The translations under genes and the position numbers were made by a program. Below the pieces are notes generated by a model. It had not been told where the DNA came from, searched no databases, and saw only the letters and a list, made by a program, of their open reading frames with translations. 64,000 nucleotides of DNA from Rhytidiadelphus loreus (lineage: Eukaryota; Streptophyta; Bryopsida; Hypnales; Hylocomiaceae), in NCBI GenBank assembly GCA_947034895.1, contig OX344763.1, forward strand, positions 18,383,001-18,447,000, written 5' to 3'. Every line of letters begins with the position of its first letter. The first letter of the stretch is position 1. Of the stretch, positions 1 through 11,039 are shown one piece after another.

Positions 1-676
1 TAGTTGGGTTAAACCCTACAGAATTATTCTCAACGTTGTCATTCTTCGACTTGAAGGAGTTCGTTGAAGGGTCTACGGTTATAGCCGGCTTAGACGCATT
101 GTAAGGTTGCCCTACGAAGTCTCCAGGCACCGATTTCTTCGACTCAAATTGGAGGTTGTGTTTCCGCACGAGATCTTCAAACCGTTTGTCCCGAGGAGCA
201 GTCTCTAGGATATCGAGTGCAGCCTCAAGAATTGCAACTTCACTCTTCTTTCTAACAATGAGAGACCGAAAATCATCAAGGGACAGGGATGGTTGCAATG
301 ACTGCACTGCCACCGAACCAGAATTACTAGAACCCTCGGCTGGCGCTTCACCACCGCTGCTCTCCTTCCTTTCAGAATGTTGCACTCCTACAGAATCAGC
401 GTAAAAACTCCGAGACAGAAGACCTCTAGACCAGTGAACGCCAGCACAAAGAGGGCGTGAAGAAACACTCCTAGTCAATGACCCTAAAAGAGTCGATCCT
501 GCAGAAACAGGACGACGACTGCCCTGCATCGCGCCGTTGACGATGAGCTCCAAAGCTGCAGCACTGTGATCGCCGAGCAGACGCTCCTCAGGACGCTGCA
601 ATGCCGCAGTCCAGGCAACGCGCGCAGCGCCGGAGGTGGACTGCGTGCTAGACTTGCGGAGCAGGGTGGCCGCCAT
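1..676 (-). CDS. N-terminal part of an unidentified, probably organelle-targeted protein (runs off window)
   Basis: An open frame starts at the ATG at 674-676 on the minus strand and reads 225 codons without a stop to the window edge, so the gene is cut. The first 95 residues or so are rich in Arg, Ser, Ala and Leu with few acidic residues, beginning MAATLLRKSS and holding several Arg-Ser pairs (RSVSSR, LLSRSFYAD). This is what a mitochondrial (or plastid) presequence looks like. After an acidic Ser/Gly linker comes a helical-looking stretch of about 45 residues (LSLDDFRSLIVRKKSEVAIL onward). GC content and CpG use are clearly higher than in the AT-rich flank. I do not recognise the family, and the mature domain is mostly outside the window. 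An intron within the frame cannot be excluded. The ATG is chosen because the frame stays open from it and the targeting-like sequence begins there. Confidence 0.6.
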   Translation of the reverse strand, partial: MAATLLRKSSTQSTSGAARVAWTAALQRPEERLLGDHSAAALELIVNGAMQGSRRPVSAGSTLLGSLTRSVSSRPLCAGVHWSRGLLSRSFYADSVGVQHSERKESSGGEAPAEGSSNSGSVAVQSLQPSLSLDDFRSLIVRKKSEVAILEAALDILETAPRDKRFEDLVRKHNLQFESKKSVPGDFVGQPYNASKPAITVDPSTNSFKSKNDNVENNSVGFNPT

Positions 677-2809
677 AGCTCGTAAAATCTCTGCAACCCT
701 AATTCCTAGAGATGCAGTGAAAACTTGAAATGAGGGCGGGAGCAACAAAACTTGAATGTAGGAGGCTCTTTACAGGACTTTGTCCTCTCTCCGAAGACTC
801 CCGAACACACGGGAACTCGTTGAAGGGAACTGGGAACAGAAGGGAACTCGAGGCATCTAAAAAAAGTCCCTTTGTCATTGTCACGACTTTCACCGCAATT
901 CTGCACTAGATAATAATCTTCATTTCAACTTTATTTGATTTGAAGTTAGCCATGACTTGATGTGGAATTGGAAAACAAATTTTAAGTTTTGGGGAATGGG
1001 AATTGTTTTAGTTGACTTCAACAATGTTTATATTTCCATATGAGTAGAGGAGAAATTATTAGTACATTTTAGGAGTAACTTTGTCTTTTGAGTGGGGAGA
1101 AACTACATTTAGATGTAGCTTTGTCTTATAGCCAGAATAAAAGCAACCCCAAAGTTCAAGGCTAATGTTAATTTGAAAAGGATTAGGGGTGTTTTTCAAG
1201 AGAAATTGTCAAAAATTGTCATTTTTTAGTGCAATGTTCAAAATTGAAAATAATTTTTTTCCTTGAAACTTTAATTGTACAAAAGTGTAGTAGACTATTA
1301 TGACAATGTGTTAGAAAAAATTTAGACCATTTGATTACATAGATTGGAAGATTATAACATTTGAAGTGAGAAAAAAAATGTTTTTTCATTCTTGCAAAAC
1401 AAGGTCAACAAACTTCAAGCCTTCTTGGAGTATAAATTTTTTTACTCTTGATGAATTTGAGTCTCTCCACCATTGAGTTCTAAATATTATTAGGTACACT
1501 CATGCAAGATTTTAGAAGCAAATATAGAATCTAGATTATTGTAAATCACCCTACAATGCATGGGAGTTAAAATGAACTAGCAATACATGTACTAGTCATT
1601 TTTAGATGATTTCTTGTGCAATGGCGAAATTTTATATTTAAAATTTAGAACATGAAAACTTAGAGGCAAACATTTGGAATATGTGGAAAAATTTCAAGAA
1701 CTTTGACTTCACAAATTGCAAGATAATAAGGCTTGAAGTAAGAAGAAATGTTTTTTCTCAAAATTGCCCTATATAGCTAATAGAATTTGACTCTTCTTAG
1801 AATGTGACTCTTGAACTAAAATTTGTTATTTTTGGACAATACTTTTTCATATTTTATTAATTACATACATGCCAAATTTCAAATGTTGAGGATTGAAGAT
1901 TTTAGCAAAAGATGTTTGAAAGATGCCAAATTGTCCATATTGCTCAAATTTTTTGGGAAAATATAACTTTTGACCTAGGCACCCAATTGGAAAAAAAATT
2001 GTATTTCCACTAAAGGAGGACATGTTTACACCTTGTGTCAAAATTTCGTGAACATTTGACCAAAATTGACTTCGTAGGAACCTACCAAAAATTTCTTATG
2101 TACATTGAATAGATACTTGGTTCCTTAGGGATTAAACTATTAGTTTTCCAAAGTAAAAAACTTACTCCCCCCTTTTCAAGTACTTCTCCTTATAATCGTA
2201 TTGGCAAATTATTCCAATTCCTCCTTTGCAAATATTGCACACTTCCATAAAATGGAATAAGAAAGTACTAGGTTGTTTTATTTGAAAGTTTTCCAATTCT
2301 AGGATTACATAGACGTCTATTCTTATTAAGTAAAAAATGTTGAGATTTTATGAAATTTTAATTTTAATTTTAAATTTTTGTATAAAATGGGGTTCCAAAA
2401 ACTTTCTTAAATTACAACTTTCTTGAAATTAAATATTTTTACAAAGTTATAGAAATTTTAGATCTCATATATGAAGTTCATATAAAAGTCACACCTAGTG
2501 TAATATTGAATTCCATACACCCAAAGTCATATGAATGTCATATGACAAGGGATAATTTTTGAAATGAGGTCCACTAGCTTTTGGGTAAACCTATTTCCAA
2601 TCATCCTTCCACCAGTCTCTCCTGGGTTGAATTGCAAAATTGTTTGTTGTAGTGCCATGAGTGGATTGAGAATGTTATTAGAGTTTATAAGATTTTTTCG
2701 AATGTTTGAAGGGTAAATCTTACCTCCGAGAATCTGAGGGGAAAGGCAAATGCAGATTTGGGATGGTTTTGACAAAATAAATGATAATATGAGTAGAGTT
2801 TAGACATTG
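677..2809. other. Gene-free, AT-rich flank
   Basis: The first 230 bases are the likely 5' flank or leader of the minus-strand gene. Beyond that the sequence is AT-rich with many homopolymer runs and only short chance frames. Stretches near 1200-2100 resemble decayed copies seen near 34.0-35.4 kb, so this is probably old repeat DNA. No gene is supported. Confidence 0.5.
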
Positions 2810-3010
2810 TACCTTCATTTTTGCAAGTTTTTATTTCCTTCTCATCTATACACGAACTCATTCACAACCTTGCACAATAACCACATGAGACACCAAGTGG
2901 TTACACTAGTTCGATTGTTGAAAAAGACAAAACTGGTTGCTTTTTCAACATATTTGGATGTCCTTCATCTATTTCCTGTAGTAATCTCTTGAAAACTTTA
3001 GTAGATGTTG
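2810..3010. repeat. Dispersed repeat copy (family also at 11.4, 15.5 and 40.7 kb)
   Basis: The order of short blocks here (a CTTCTCATCT-like block, a TTGCACAATA-like block, an ACACCAAGTGGTTAC-like block and a CTTCATCTAT block) matches diverged copies near 11390-11560, 15470-15660 and 40675-40860. It is non-coding repeat DNA of unknown class. Confidence 0.45.
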
Positions 3011-5590
3011 GCTCTCTTAGGGGCAAATGGGATTTCATTTTTATTTATTTTCAACTAATCGCCGTCATATGACATTCATATGTCTTCTAATTTATGAACT
3101 TCAATAGTAGAATAGATGTGACTTTTATATGAGCTTTATATGGTTTGAAATTTTAATAACTTTTCAAAAGTTGTAACTTCAACAACGTTGTAATATATGG
3201 AAGCTTTTGATCCCTTTACTTTAACAATTTCTTTTTAAAGTCGGAAACATTACAAAGGATTTGTAAAATCTTTGTCTTATATGAGAATTGAATTTATCTG
3301 AAACTAGGTTGCTTAGGGCTTGTGGGAGTGAACACCATGGGAGCAAACAAATAATTTAAGTGACCTAATGAGTACTTGGACTCTGCTTGTCATTTCTAAG
3401 AGCCATTGTCTATCAACCATTTTAACAAATTATGTGAAAGTAGAAGGCTAAATTGAAACACATGATGAAGACGTCAAAGTAATAGATTGGCAAAAACGAG
3501 CCTTGTTATAAAATTTTGGAGTAAGCGGAGAAGGAACTCTATCGTGGCATATTTCTTGGTTGGCCCAATGGGAGCCAATCCAATCATAAAGACCTACCAC
3601 TCAGGGTCACATTCAGTTGTAGGGCATCTTATTTGCAAAAGCTCCCTTGATTTTATGAGTAGGAAAATTTGTCGTAAGACTTTCATTAGTAGTGTTGTTT
3701 TGAGATTTGTCAACCACTTGCACCAAAATAATGGAGCTAGCACCAAGCCCTTGGAACAAACTATACTACTGAAAGGGTGAAAAATCACCAAATAAAACTT
3801 CAAATAAAAAAAAATCTTGGATGAAATCACCAGATTGTGAGTAGAAACATAATTATGGATATGTGATATGAGTATTACTAGTACAGTGCATGCGGTTCTC
3901 GCTGTTGGTTCTCTTTTCCCTGCTTCTGATACTTGTTCCCCCGGCATTTCCAGCAATGACCTGATCAATCCAATACATCGCTTGATTCGAATGCAAGTCA
4001 TGCGCAACACAAATTTAGAAATTTGTCTCAAACAACATCAATTGTATACTCTGTTTTAACAATTCCATTCTCCTTGGATTTTATCTGAGCACAGAATCTT
4101 TCCATTTGCAAAACAATTGGAGAACAATTTTGAGAGAGATTGCAGAGGTGATTCATGATTTAATGAAGTTAGATGATCATGCAGTATTCCAAACTGCTCA
4201 ATGGCACAATGGTAGGTAAAGGATCCAAACAACTTCATTACTCTAATAATATTCTTTTGAATTAGTATAAAGCTCCAAGCTGTTGGAGTTCGTTTCCAGT
4301 TGTTATGTTTGTCAATTATAATATTTTGATGATGGTCTCAAGAACTAGAGATTTATGCAAGTCATAATTCTCTCAAACCCAATTTGCAATGTAACTCATG
4401 TTCATTTGTACCCTGACGAAAGAATTACAAAAAATTTGACTCAAATTCAGTTGATTCAAACGCATCAAATAATGCAACAATTGTGAGTTGCAAAATCAGA
4501 GATTGATGAATCATAGATACAAGAATTTTCTATCATGGTGTGGGATATTTTTACAGCATTAGTTGAAAAGCCCGCTTCAATTGTGAGTCTGTGACACTGG
4601 TGCAGTGAGTGAACTCCAATGCATGAAGTGTATTCATGTGAAGTAGGATTAACAGAGTCCACAAACCATATTCAGTACCAACAATGTTCCTTTTTCAAAT
4701 TGATAACACAATGGCACCTCTGTCCGAATGAACAACCAATTGTCCAAGATGGCGTTCTGAACTATTGGTCCTACATCAGGGACTATCAACACAACCTCGT
4801 CGGATTTTAGTTAAAGTGGATGTCACCATTCTATTGCATCCACCCAAATCTCTCACAATGATATTCACATGCATACATCCTGACTTTCAACAACTCATAC
4901 TGTAAGAGTTGCAAAAGGGATACAGTAGTGAAGACTCGCTATGCCAACAATACGCTGCATTTGCACCTTCACAACGAGACGTGTATTTGAGCTTTTAATG
5001 AACACATGTTGAAGGTAACTGCTCTAATCTACGGTAAAAATTTACGAGTTGTGCCAACTGTAACTGCACGATAGTTTGTCAATTATCAGCAATTGTACAA
5101 AGTTTGTGAGCTAGTATACAAGAAAAGACGCAGTATTGCCCATTCTAAGCAGAGGTTTTTACCTAGAAGGAAGCGGCCACTAGCTTGTCAAAGTGATTTT
5201 GTCACGAATGCCAAGTTCCTTGTATCTCCGCTCTTTCTCCTGTGAGATCATGTATAAGCGCACGTATGAGAACTTAAAATTTGGCAATTAACATTAGTCA
5301 TTCAGAGCACTTGAACAATATGGACTCCTGGTATATCACGATGCAGTTGGCGAATTCCAATGGCTCGCGATCATGTGAACTAAAGATTAAGTTGCTAGAT
5401 TCAGGAGAGAATGCCTCAAATAGCATCAGTACTTCCCTGAGAAGAATACACGAGCAAGTGCAAGTCCTATACATGCTGATTTTTCACCAAAAAACACCAA
5501 CATTGCACACATGACAGAAGAATCTTGAGAGTACGTAGGTGTGCAACTCTTGCATGTCGCCACTCCCACCAATGCAGCATACAACCGAAC
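3011..5590. other. Gene-free stretch, moderate GC toward the right
   Basis: Only short frames occur, for example 97 codons at 3487-3780 plus and 145 codons at 3594-4031 minus. These overlap each other and show no recognisable domain. The right third is less AT-rich and carries the exon-like pieces listed separately, so a decayed or intron-rich minus-strand gene is possible. No feature is firmly supported. Confidence 0.35.
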
Positions 5591-5638
5591 CTTGTGCGAA
5601 TCCGAAACCGTAAAGTTGTCTTCTACACTGTGCGGACT
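5180..5638 (-). other. Possible two last exons of an unidentified minus-strand gene
   Basis: On the minus strand, 5638-5591 is preceded by CAG and followed by GT, and reads 16 codons (SPHSVEDNFTVSDSHK). Segment 5239-5180 is preceded by a CTCACAG acceptor and reads 19 codons (EKERRYKELGIRDKITLTS) to a TAG stop. Both are in phase 0, so they would splice cleanly across a 351-base intron. The peptides look protein-like (charged, helical end), but no upstream exon could be assigned and no family was recognised. Chance or a decayed gene remains quite possible. Confidence 0.22.
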
Positions 5639-5697
5639 CTGGTATGTACCAGTACACCAGCTTCACCGTCCGTGCCAATTCCCGTATGATGGCAATG

Positions 5698-5832
5698 TCA
5701 GGGGACAAGGGAGCTCAAGATGCACCCTTTTGGGCACACATAGCAGATTCCCGCAGCGCAAGGTCCTTTTAAACATGTTGCGCCGCAAGACTCTACTGTG
5801 GTTCCAAAAATGGGGATCTGGAGCGGTCGCAA
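5698..5832 (-). other. Short cysteine-rich open segment (six Cys)
   Basis: The minus-strand frame between the TAG at 5833-5835 and the TGA at 5698-5700 holds six cysteines with spacing C-x3-C-x4-C-x4-C-x2-C-x3-C. The first loop is GAT, the second LKGP and the third AAGI. That loop pattern resembles small knotted plant defence peptides, though loop 4 has two residues rather than the one usual in cyclotides. There is no ATG or signal peptide in frame. It could only be translated as an exon, for example after a CCAG acceptor just upstream. It may well be chance. Confidence 0.15.
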
Positions 5833-5940
5833 CTAATAGCTCAATCAAAAGCCCACAAAACAGTCACGTCAAAATACCTTCGCAACACAATGCTGAACAA
5901 AGTTGTGTTGAAACAGCAGAATCGACGCCGAGGACAATAA

Positions 5941-6143
5941 GCTTCCGATGAATGACAAGGAATTCTCTAGTGTAGGACAGAACTACAACTATTCATCCTT
6001 GGAAATTTTTGTGGAAAGTGGAGAACATCTATAGTAGCTTGACTTCCCAATGAGTATTTTTAAATTTTTTTAATTCCAAATGACTCTCACGGTTACACAA
6101 TGCATGATTTCCAGGGTCACCCCCCACGTCCTTCTAGGGTTAA
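5941..6143 (+). mobile_element. Left-truncated copy of a TTAA-type MITE
   Basis: It shares the order GATGAATGACAAGGAAT, ACAACTATTCATC, TTGACTTCC, CAATGAGT and GATTTCCA with the full copies at 33488-33717 and 43675-43925. It ends in TAGGGTTAA like them. The left TTAACCC end is missing. Confidence 0.6.
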
Positions 6144-6329
6144 GCCCTTCATTCATTGCTTTCGAAGTGTTAAAGGTCTATAAGGGCCACTTCACACTAT
6201 GGTTATCCAAGTTGAGAGGCCTTGGAATGGAGTGGCACTAATGTGATATTTTCTATCCAATGTGTGGATGAATGTTGAAAGCACTTCATAAAAAATGAAA
6301 AAAATAAAAAACTTGACCCTATCTCATAC

Positions 6330-6771
6330 GACCAAGGTGAACTGACCCCCTCATTGCCCTGGCTAGGGGTTATTGTGAAAAAAGCCCCCTAATTTTTGTT
6401 GTGATTTTTCTAATTTCTATACCTCCATTGATTGTAAATCTGAATTCTGAATTTGCAAATTTTATCATCGGATTGCAAATAAAAAATTCCACAATATTTT
6501 CCCTGGGGCAATGAGGGGGTCAGTTCACGTGCAGGGAGAATTGGCCCCCTCATTGCCCCGGTCAACTTTGGTCTGAAAAAAAAGCCCCCTATGTTGTGCC
6601 AATTTTTTGGTAATTCTTGCATCTCCTTCGATTACTTTGGGGCCTCTGATTGCAAATATGAATTCAGAATTTCAAAAAAAAATTAAGCCTTGCAAATAAA
6701 AAATTCCAGGGTTTGGCCTGGAGGGGCAATGAGGGGGTCAATTCACCCTGGCCGTCAGTTCACCCTGGCCG
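6330..6771. mobile_element. Outer Mutator-like MITE, interrupted by a second copy
   Basis: The ends are inverted (GTGAACTGACCCCCTCATTG at left, CAATGAGGGGGTCAGTTCAC near right). TCTCATAC (8 bases) flanks both sides, at 6322-6329 and 6772-6779, as a target duplication. Removing the inner copy leaves an element of about 207 bases. No coding capacity. Relatives lie at 17920-18145 and 41338-42402. Confidence 0.7.
6529..6753. mobile_element. Inner Mutator-like MITE nested in the previous one
   Basis: A 225-base element is bounded by direct copies of GTCAGTTCAC (6519-6528 and 6754-6763). That motif is itself the terminal part of the outer element. The inner ends are GCAGGGAGAATTGGCCCCCT and its near inverse. 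Length, ends and a duplication of about 10 bases all fit a non-autonomous Mutator-type element. Confidence 0.75.
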
Positions 6772-6985
6772 TCTCATACCTTTTTTTAATGAAAGCAGTG
6801 GACACAGAAATGGATGAATAACTGAAAGTCTTCATCCGATGGATGAGCCAAGGATAGGGTTGCCTCAGGTCCTGCCACTTCGCCTTCCTCGCAGTCCAAA
6901 CTTTCTTGCATTACCATCTTCGCATTGTTTGCGGTTTTCGTTTTTCTTGTTTCAGATTGTTCTTTGCCAATTTCCCGCAAGCAAG

Positions 6986-8343
6986 ATGGAGAAAATGTTC
7001 GGCCCCGCGTACACCGGCGACCCGGGAGTACCGCACTCGGACAAGGAGGCCTTCAGCTCCATTTTCTGGGGCTCCGTCGCCTTCTCCGCCTACTCCGTCG
7101 CTTGCCCGTACTACTGGGAGCAGTGCAACAACATGTTCAAGTGCGCTCACTGGCATCGCCTCATTGCTTCTCAAATTTTTTCCTTGCATTCAAAGCGTCG
7201 ACACCCGAAATCTCGGCACTTTGAGCTCTGAGTGCTACTCCTAGTATTCAATTGGGCAATATTTCTTTGTTTAACTCCATTTATGCGCCCGTGATAGAAA
7301 ATGAAAGAGGATTGTAAAGCACTAGAGAATTCATTATTTAGATTCCGAATGTGAAAGTTACGAAGTTTCAAAGGTTTAGTGGGAGATGACCTAAAATTGG
7401 CAATCTAGGTGAACTGCATCTTCTTGATCAATATCTCACTTGCATCGCCTCTTTTTCTTCTGAGAGTTTTCTTGCACGCAAGGCGTCGGGGTTAGGGACA
7501 CCGGAATTCTCGCCACCTTGAGCTCTGAGAGAAGTTCACCGGTCAATATTATTATGTTCACTTGTTTTCTTACGGTCTTGTTAGAAAACGAAAAAGGATT
7601 CTAATTCACCAAACAATTTATGATTTGGATACCGAATGTGAAAGTTATGAAGTTTCAAAGTTTTAGTGGGAGACGACCTAAGCTTGAAAATTTAGGTGTA
7701 ATGCATCCTCTGAATCGATATGTACGGATTTTGTGAACTTTCAGGGTGTTGATTTTGAATCAGTGGTAATTACTGGTGTTCGTAACTTAGTTGCATTGAA
7801 TGTGCGCTTGTATGTGCTTGTGGCAGCTGGCACGACCTTGCGATGGTGCATGAGAATCACCATATGAAGCGTGCTATTAAGAAAGGAAAGCCTTATGAGT
7901 TCAAGGTCAGGTTTCTTGCATCCTTTGGTGAATTTGGGTAGGATTTTAGGGAGGGCTGTTTTTCTGGAGGGCTTTAGCTCGTTACGGTCAATTTTTGCCT
8001 CATGTTTGTTTGTAGGGTATATTGAGACTTTCTTTTATCCAATTTTGGGGGGTTTATTGATCAACACATGCAATGTTTCTTCACTGATTCTGGTGATATT
8101 AGATTTGGTCCCATCTGAATTCTATATCTCACAATATGATCAATTGAGTGGTCATTTAAATCCATGAATTGGGGGGGGGAGAAGGGAGTGTAGGGTTTGG
8201 GGTTCAAGTTTTTGGGAGGGGAACGAGTTTACCCTCTGTCTGACCGTGAACCCTTACTATGTGATTGCCTGCAGTGGAATAAAATCATGAACAAAGAGCA
8301 GCGTGAAGCGTACTACCACAATTGGGCGGATTACTTCCCTTGA
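6986..8343 (+). CDS. Three-exon gene: small mitochondrial protein, probably a complex I accessory (NDUFB11/ESSS-like) subunit
   Basis: Exons are 6986-7140, 7827-7905 and 8275-8343, giving 100 residues. The introns (686 and 369 bases) have GT-AG ends (AA|GTGCGC ... GGCAG|C; AAG|GTCAGG ... TGCAG|TGG), and the exon phases join exactly. The protein starts MEKMFGPAYTGDPGVPHSDK and has one weakly hydrophobic segment at about residues 25-45 (SSIFWGSVAFSAY, then CPYYWEQ). Exon 2 is basic and His-rich (WHDLAMVHENHHMKRAIKK), and the protein ends YYHNWADYFP. I associate this architecture (a short PGDPGVPH-type start, one membrane segment, a YF/WP end) with plant proteins annotated as a small complex I membrane-arm subunit of the ESSS/NDUFB11 type. 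That name is from memory and not verified; the gene structure itself is well supported. Exon 1 is GC-rich, unlike its surroundings. The ATG lies in an AAGATGG context. Confidence 0.75.
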
Positions 8344-11039
8344 GCGTGGACTACTGAGTGTGAGATAGTATATTAGGGTCAATGATCTGCCCGAGAGGTG
8401 AGAAAACGTATTATTTGTATCATAAGGTAGCAGCACCTTATCATTACATCACCCTAATGGCAACAGCTATGGTTGAGGGATGAATGGTCAAAGAAGAGAT
8501 TCAGATCACCGTTCATACTGAAATTGTCCATTTGGGTTTATTGATGATAGTATTGAGTGCGGTGAAGGTTGCATGAAATGAAATTCTGTGTTGACTTTGA
8601 ATAATCTCAACATCACACAATGTTGCGCTTTGAGACAACTCTGGTCATCCTTGAACAATTAGTCCTGATCAAATCTAGACGAATGTTCTGTTTCTTTCAT
8701 TCAATGAATTCCATTTCTCAAACAGTACCAGTTCGTGGTCTTTAGTTTTAGTTTTTGTCCATTTACAATGACCATGTGTGGCCAAGCAGAATCACGTCCA
8801 TGAGAACAAAGCTTGATTCCTTGGGTTGGTAGTATGTGACCAAGACTGGATCTCCTCAGAATTGCGAGCAAATCCCATTCTATTCAAGTCTCTCTAGTCT
8901 TTATCTTCCAAGATAACCTAAAGGTAAACCCTCGTCCGTGTCAACAGACTCTGCCCAAGTTGGGCAAATAGAGAAGATAGCTGTGGCTGGGGAACATAAA
9001 ACAGACTCAATATGGTCATGGAGAGCATGTCCTGCTAGAACCTCAAGTGACTGTCCTTGACAGACGTAACATTGGATTGGTAGACTTTGGAAATATTGGA
9101 GTTTGTGAGCTTCAGTGTTTCTTTTGCGTCAAACTGCCTGAAGTGGATATCCTCGAAATATTGTACCAGGTGGTTAGGGCAACATCTCTTGTTAATTTTT
9201 CTTTTTTTCTTTTCAGAAATCAAGGTTTGATGCTAAGATTAAAAATATTTAGCAAGATTCGTTTTTTCCCATACCATAATTTTATTTTTTTAAACTAGGG
9301 CTTTGTGTTGTATACAACTTTCAACAATTGTGTTGCAAGGGAGAGACATTGATTGGGGGATACAAAGTAAATTGGAAAAGTCATAATGAAAATGAACTTT
9401 GAGTCATAATGATAGTAAAAATTGCTTTTTATTAACATAATGAAGAATGACATGGTTTTAATGTTGCAAAGCAAACCCTAATTATCTACTACCTTGAAAT
9501 CAATAATGCACTCCCACTATGTTGAGCACTTGGTGACTAAAGACTTTTCATGATTGTATTTGTATACTACAATTATATTGATGAATGTTTAGTTGGATGT
9601 CATCTAGGTAAATTGGGCATGAGACAAGATTGCATATGTTTTTTGTCTCAAAAGATCTTCATTTGACCATTTGCCTTGTTTCCTTTTGTTCTATTGTAGT
9701 TTTCCTTCTTCTTTGGGAACTTTTATAAAGATATAGTTCAATAACTATTATTGATTAATTGTTGAGCTCCAAGCATATTTTCACCAAACTTAGCAACACT
9801 TCAATGTTATAGACAAGGCAAAAGCTTGAGGTTTTTTTTTGTGGAATTAAATTGAACACAATTCCATTCATGAGCTAGCTAGTATTTTAGTTCTCTCTTA
9901 AGCCAAGTCTTGCACATACTTGTTTTCAAATTGGTTCTCAATTTAGAATTGTTGCAAGACAAGACAATAGTCTTTAGTTCAACTCAACATAATGTATGCC
10001 CTTGCATGTATGTTGTGCTAGCCCTAATGACACACAACAAAATCCTAACCGTATTCATGCAACCTACCAAGTATTTAGAAATAGAATCCAAGTTATCAGA
10101 ATTAAGATGCAAATTATATAAAATAGAATTAGATATAAACATTCTTTCTAATTCAACAAAATACATAAGTCACATCTATATTGTAATTCCTACAAGACTT
10201 CACAAGTTAATGCAATTGTTAAGGACTATACCGATGGTCGATCCATTTACTAGTCAAACTATGCACCCAAAAGATGCATGCAACCCTCCTCCACTGTTGG
10301 ATGGAAAATGGGAAAAACGAAAGTATCCACACTATTGTCGATTTGTTTTTCTTTAAAATCAATCAATGCCGTTGGATGTCTATTAGAGGAAATAAGGACC
10401 TTTCCAAATGCCGTCGATTTCTTGAGGAAACTAAAGTTGTTGATGTCCATCAAATACAATCTTAATTGTCCAAACATAGATACAAAACACAAACACAAAA
10501 TTTCAATTACAAAATATAGATTCAAAATACAAAATACATATGGAATACATATGTATTTGCACAAATTTATACAAATATATTTCATATCAATTGTAGGTTC
10601 AACATGAATACAAATATGGGTTTGAGGTGGGTTTTCAAGTACAATTCATAAATTCATTTCACTAGGGGATGTACTCAAATTTTTATATGTGAAAGATTAA
10701 CAACTAGCATAAAAATTACATGTGTACCCCTTTTAAATAGAATTTTTGTAAAAGCTTAACAACCAATGCCTAAATGACATGTGTACCCCACTCATGTTTT
10801 CATATTTGTTTTTTTTTTAGAAATGAGCAATTGTTCTATCAATTCACTATGTATCCAAAAGATGCAACTTCTTGGTATTAACTCTTTGGGGTTATTTTGG
10901 ACCCAACTCCAATGCCAATAGGAGTTTTGTAATTCAATTCACATAAAACCTCTTTGATATAATATCATTGACATTATCACATTTTTTTAAGACTAAGCTA
11001 AATGCCATCTTGAAATTCATTTATAATTTAGTGAACATC
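8344..11039. other. 3' flank and gene-free AT-rich DNA
   Basis: The first few hundred bases are probably the 3' UTR of the preceding gene. The rest is AT-rich. The longest frame (148 codons at 9910-10356 plus) has low-complexity composition and overlaps open frames on the other strand. I see no domain, splice structure or RNA gene. Confidence 0.45.

Noticed and set aside
156..404. 82-codon plus-strand frame
   Set aside because: Lies antisense inside the longer open minus-strand gene.
3594..4031. 145-codon minus-strand frame
   Set aside because: Overlaps plus-strand frames, no domain, no splice context; composition like translated AT-rich DNA.
5541..5951. 136-codon plus-strand frame
   Set aside because: Irregular composition, ends in a MITE remnant, and overlaps better exon-like signals on the other strand.
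6839..7244. Overlapping frames of 92-130 codons around 6.8-7.2 kb
   Set aside because: They cover exon 1 of the complex I-like gene in wrong frames and read through its splice donor.
9910..10356. 148-codon plus-strand frame
   Set aside because: Low-complexity AT-rich composition and no domain; overlapping frames of similar length exist on both strands.
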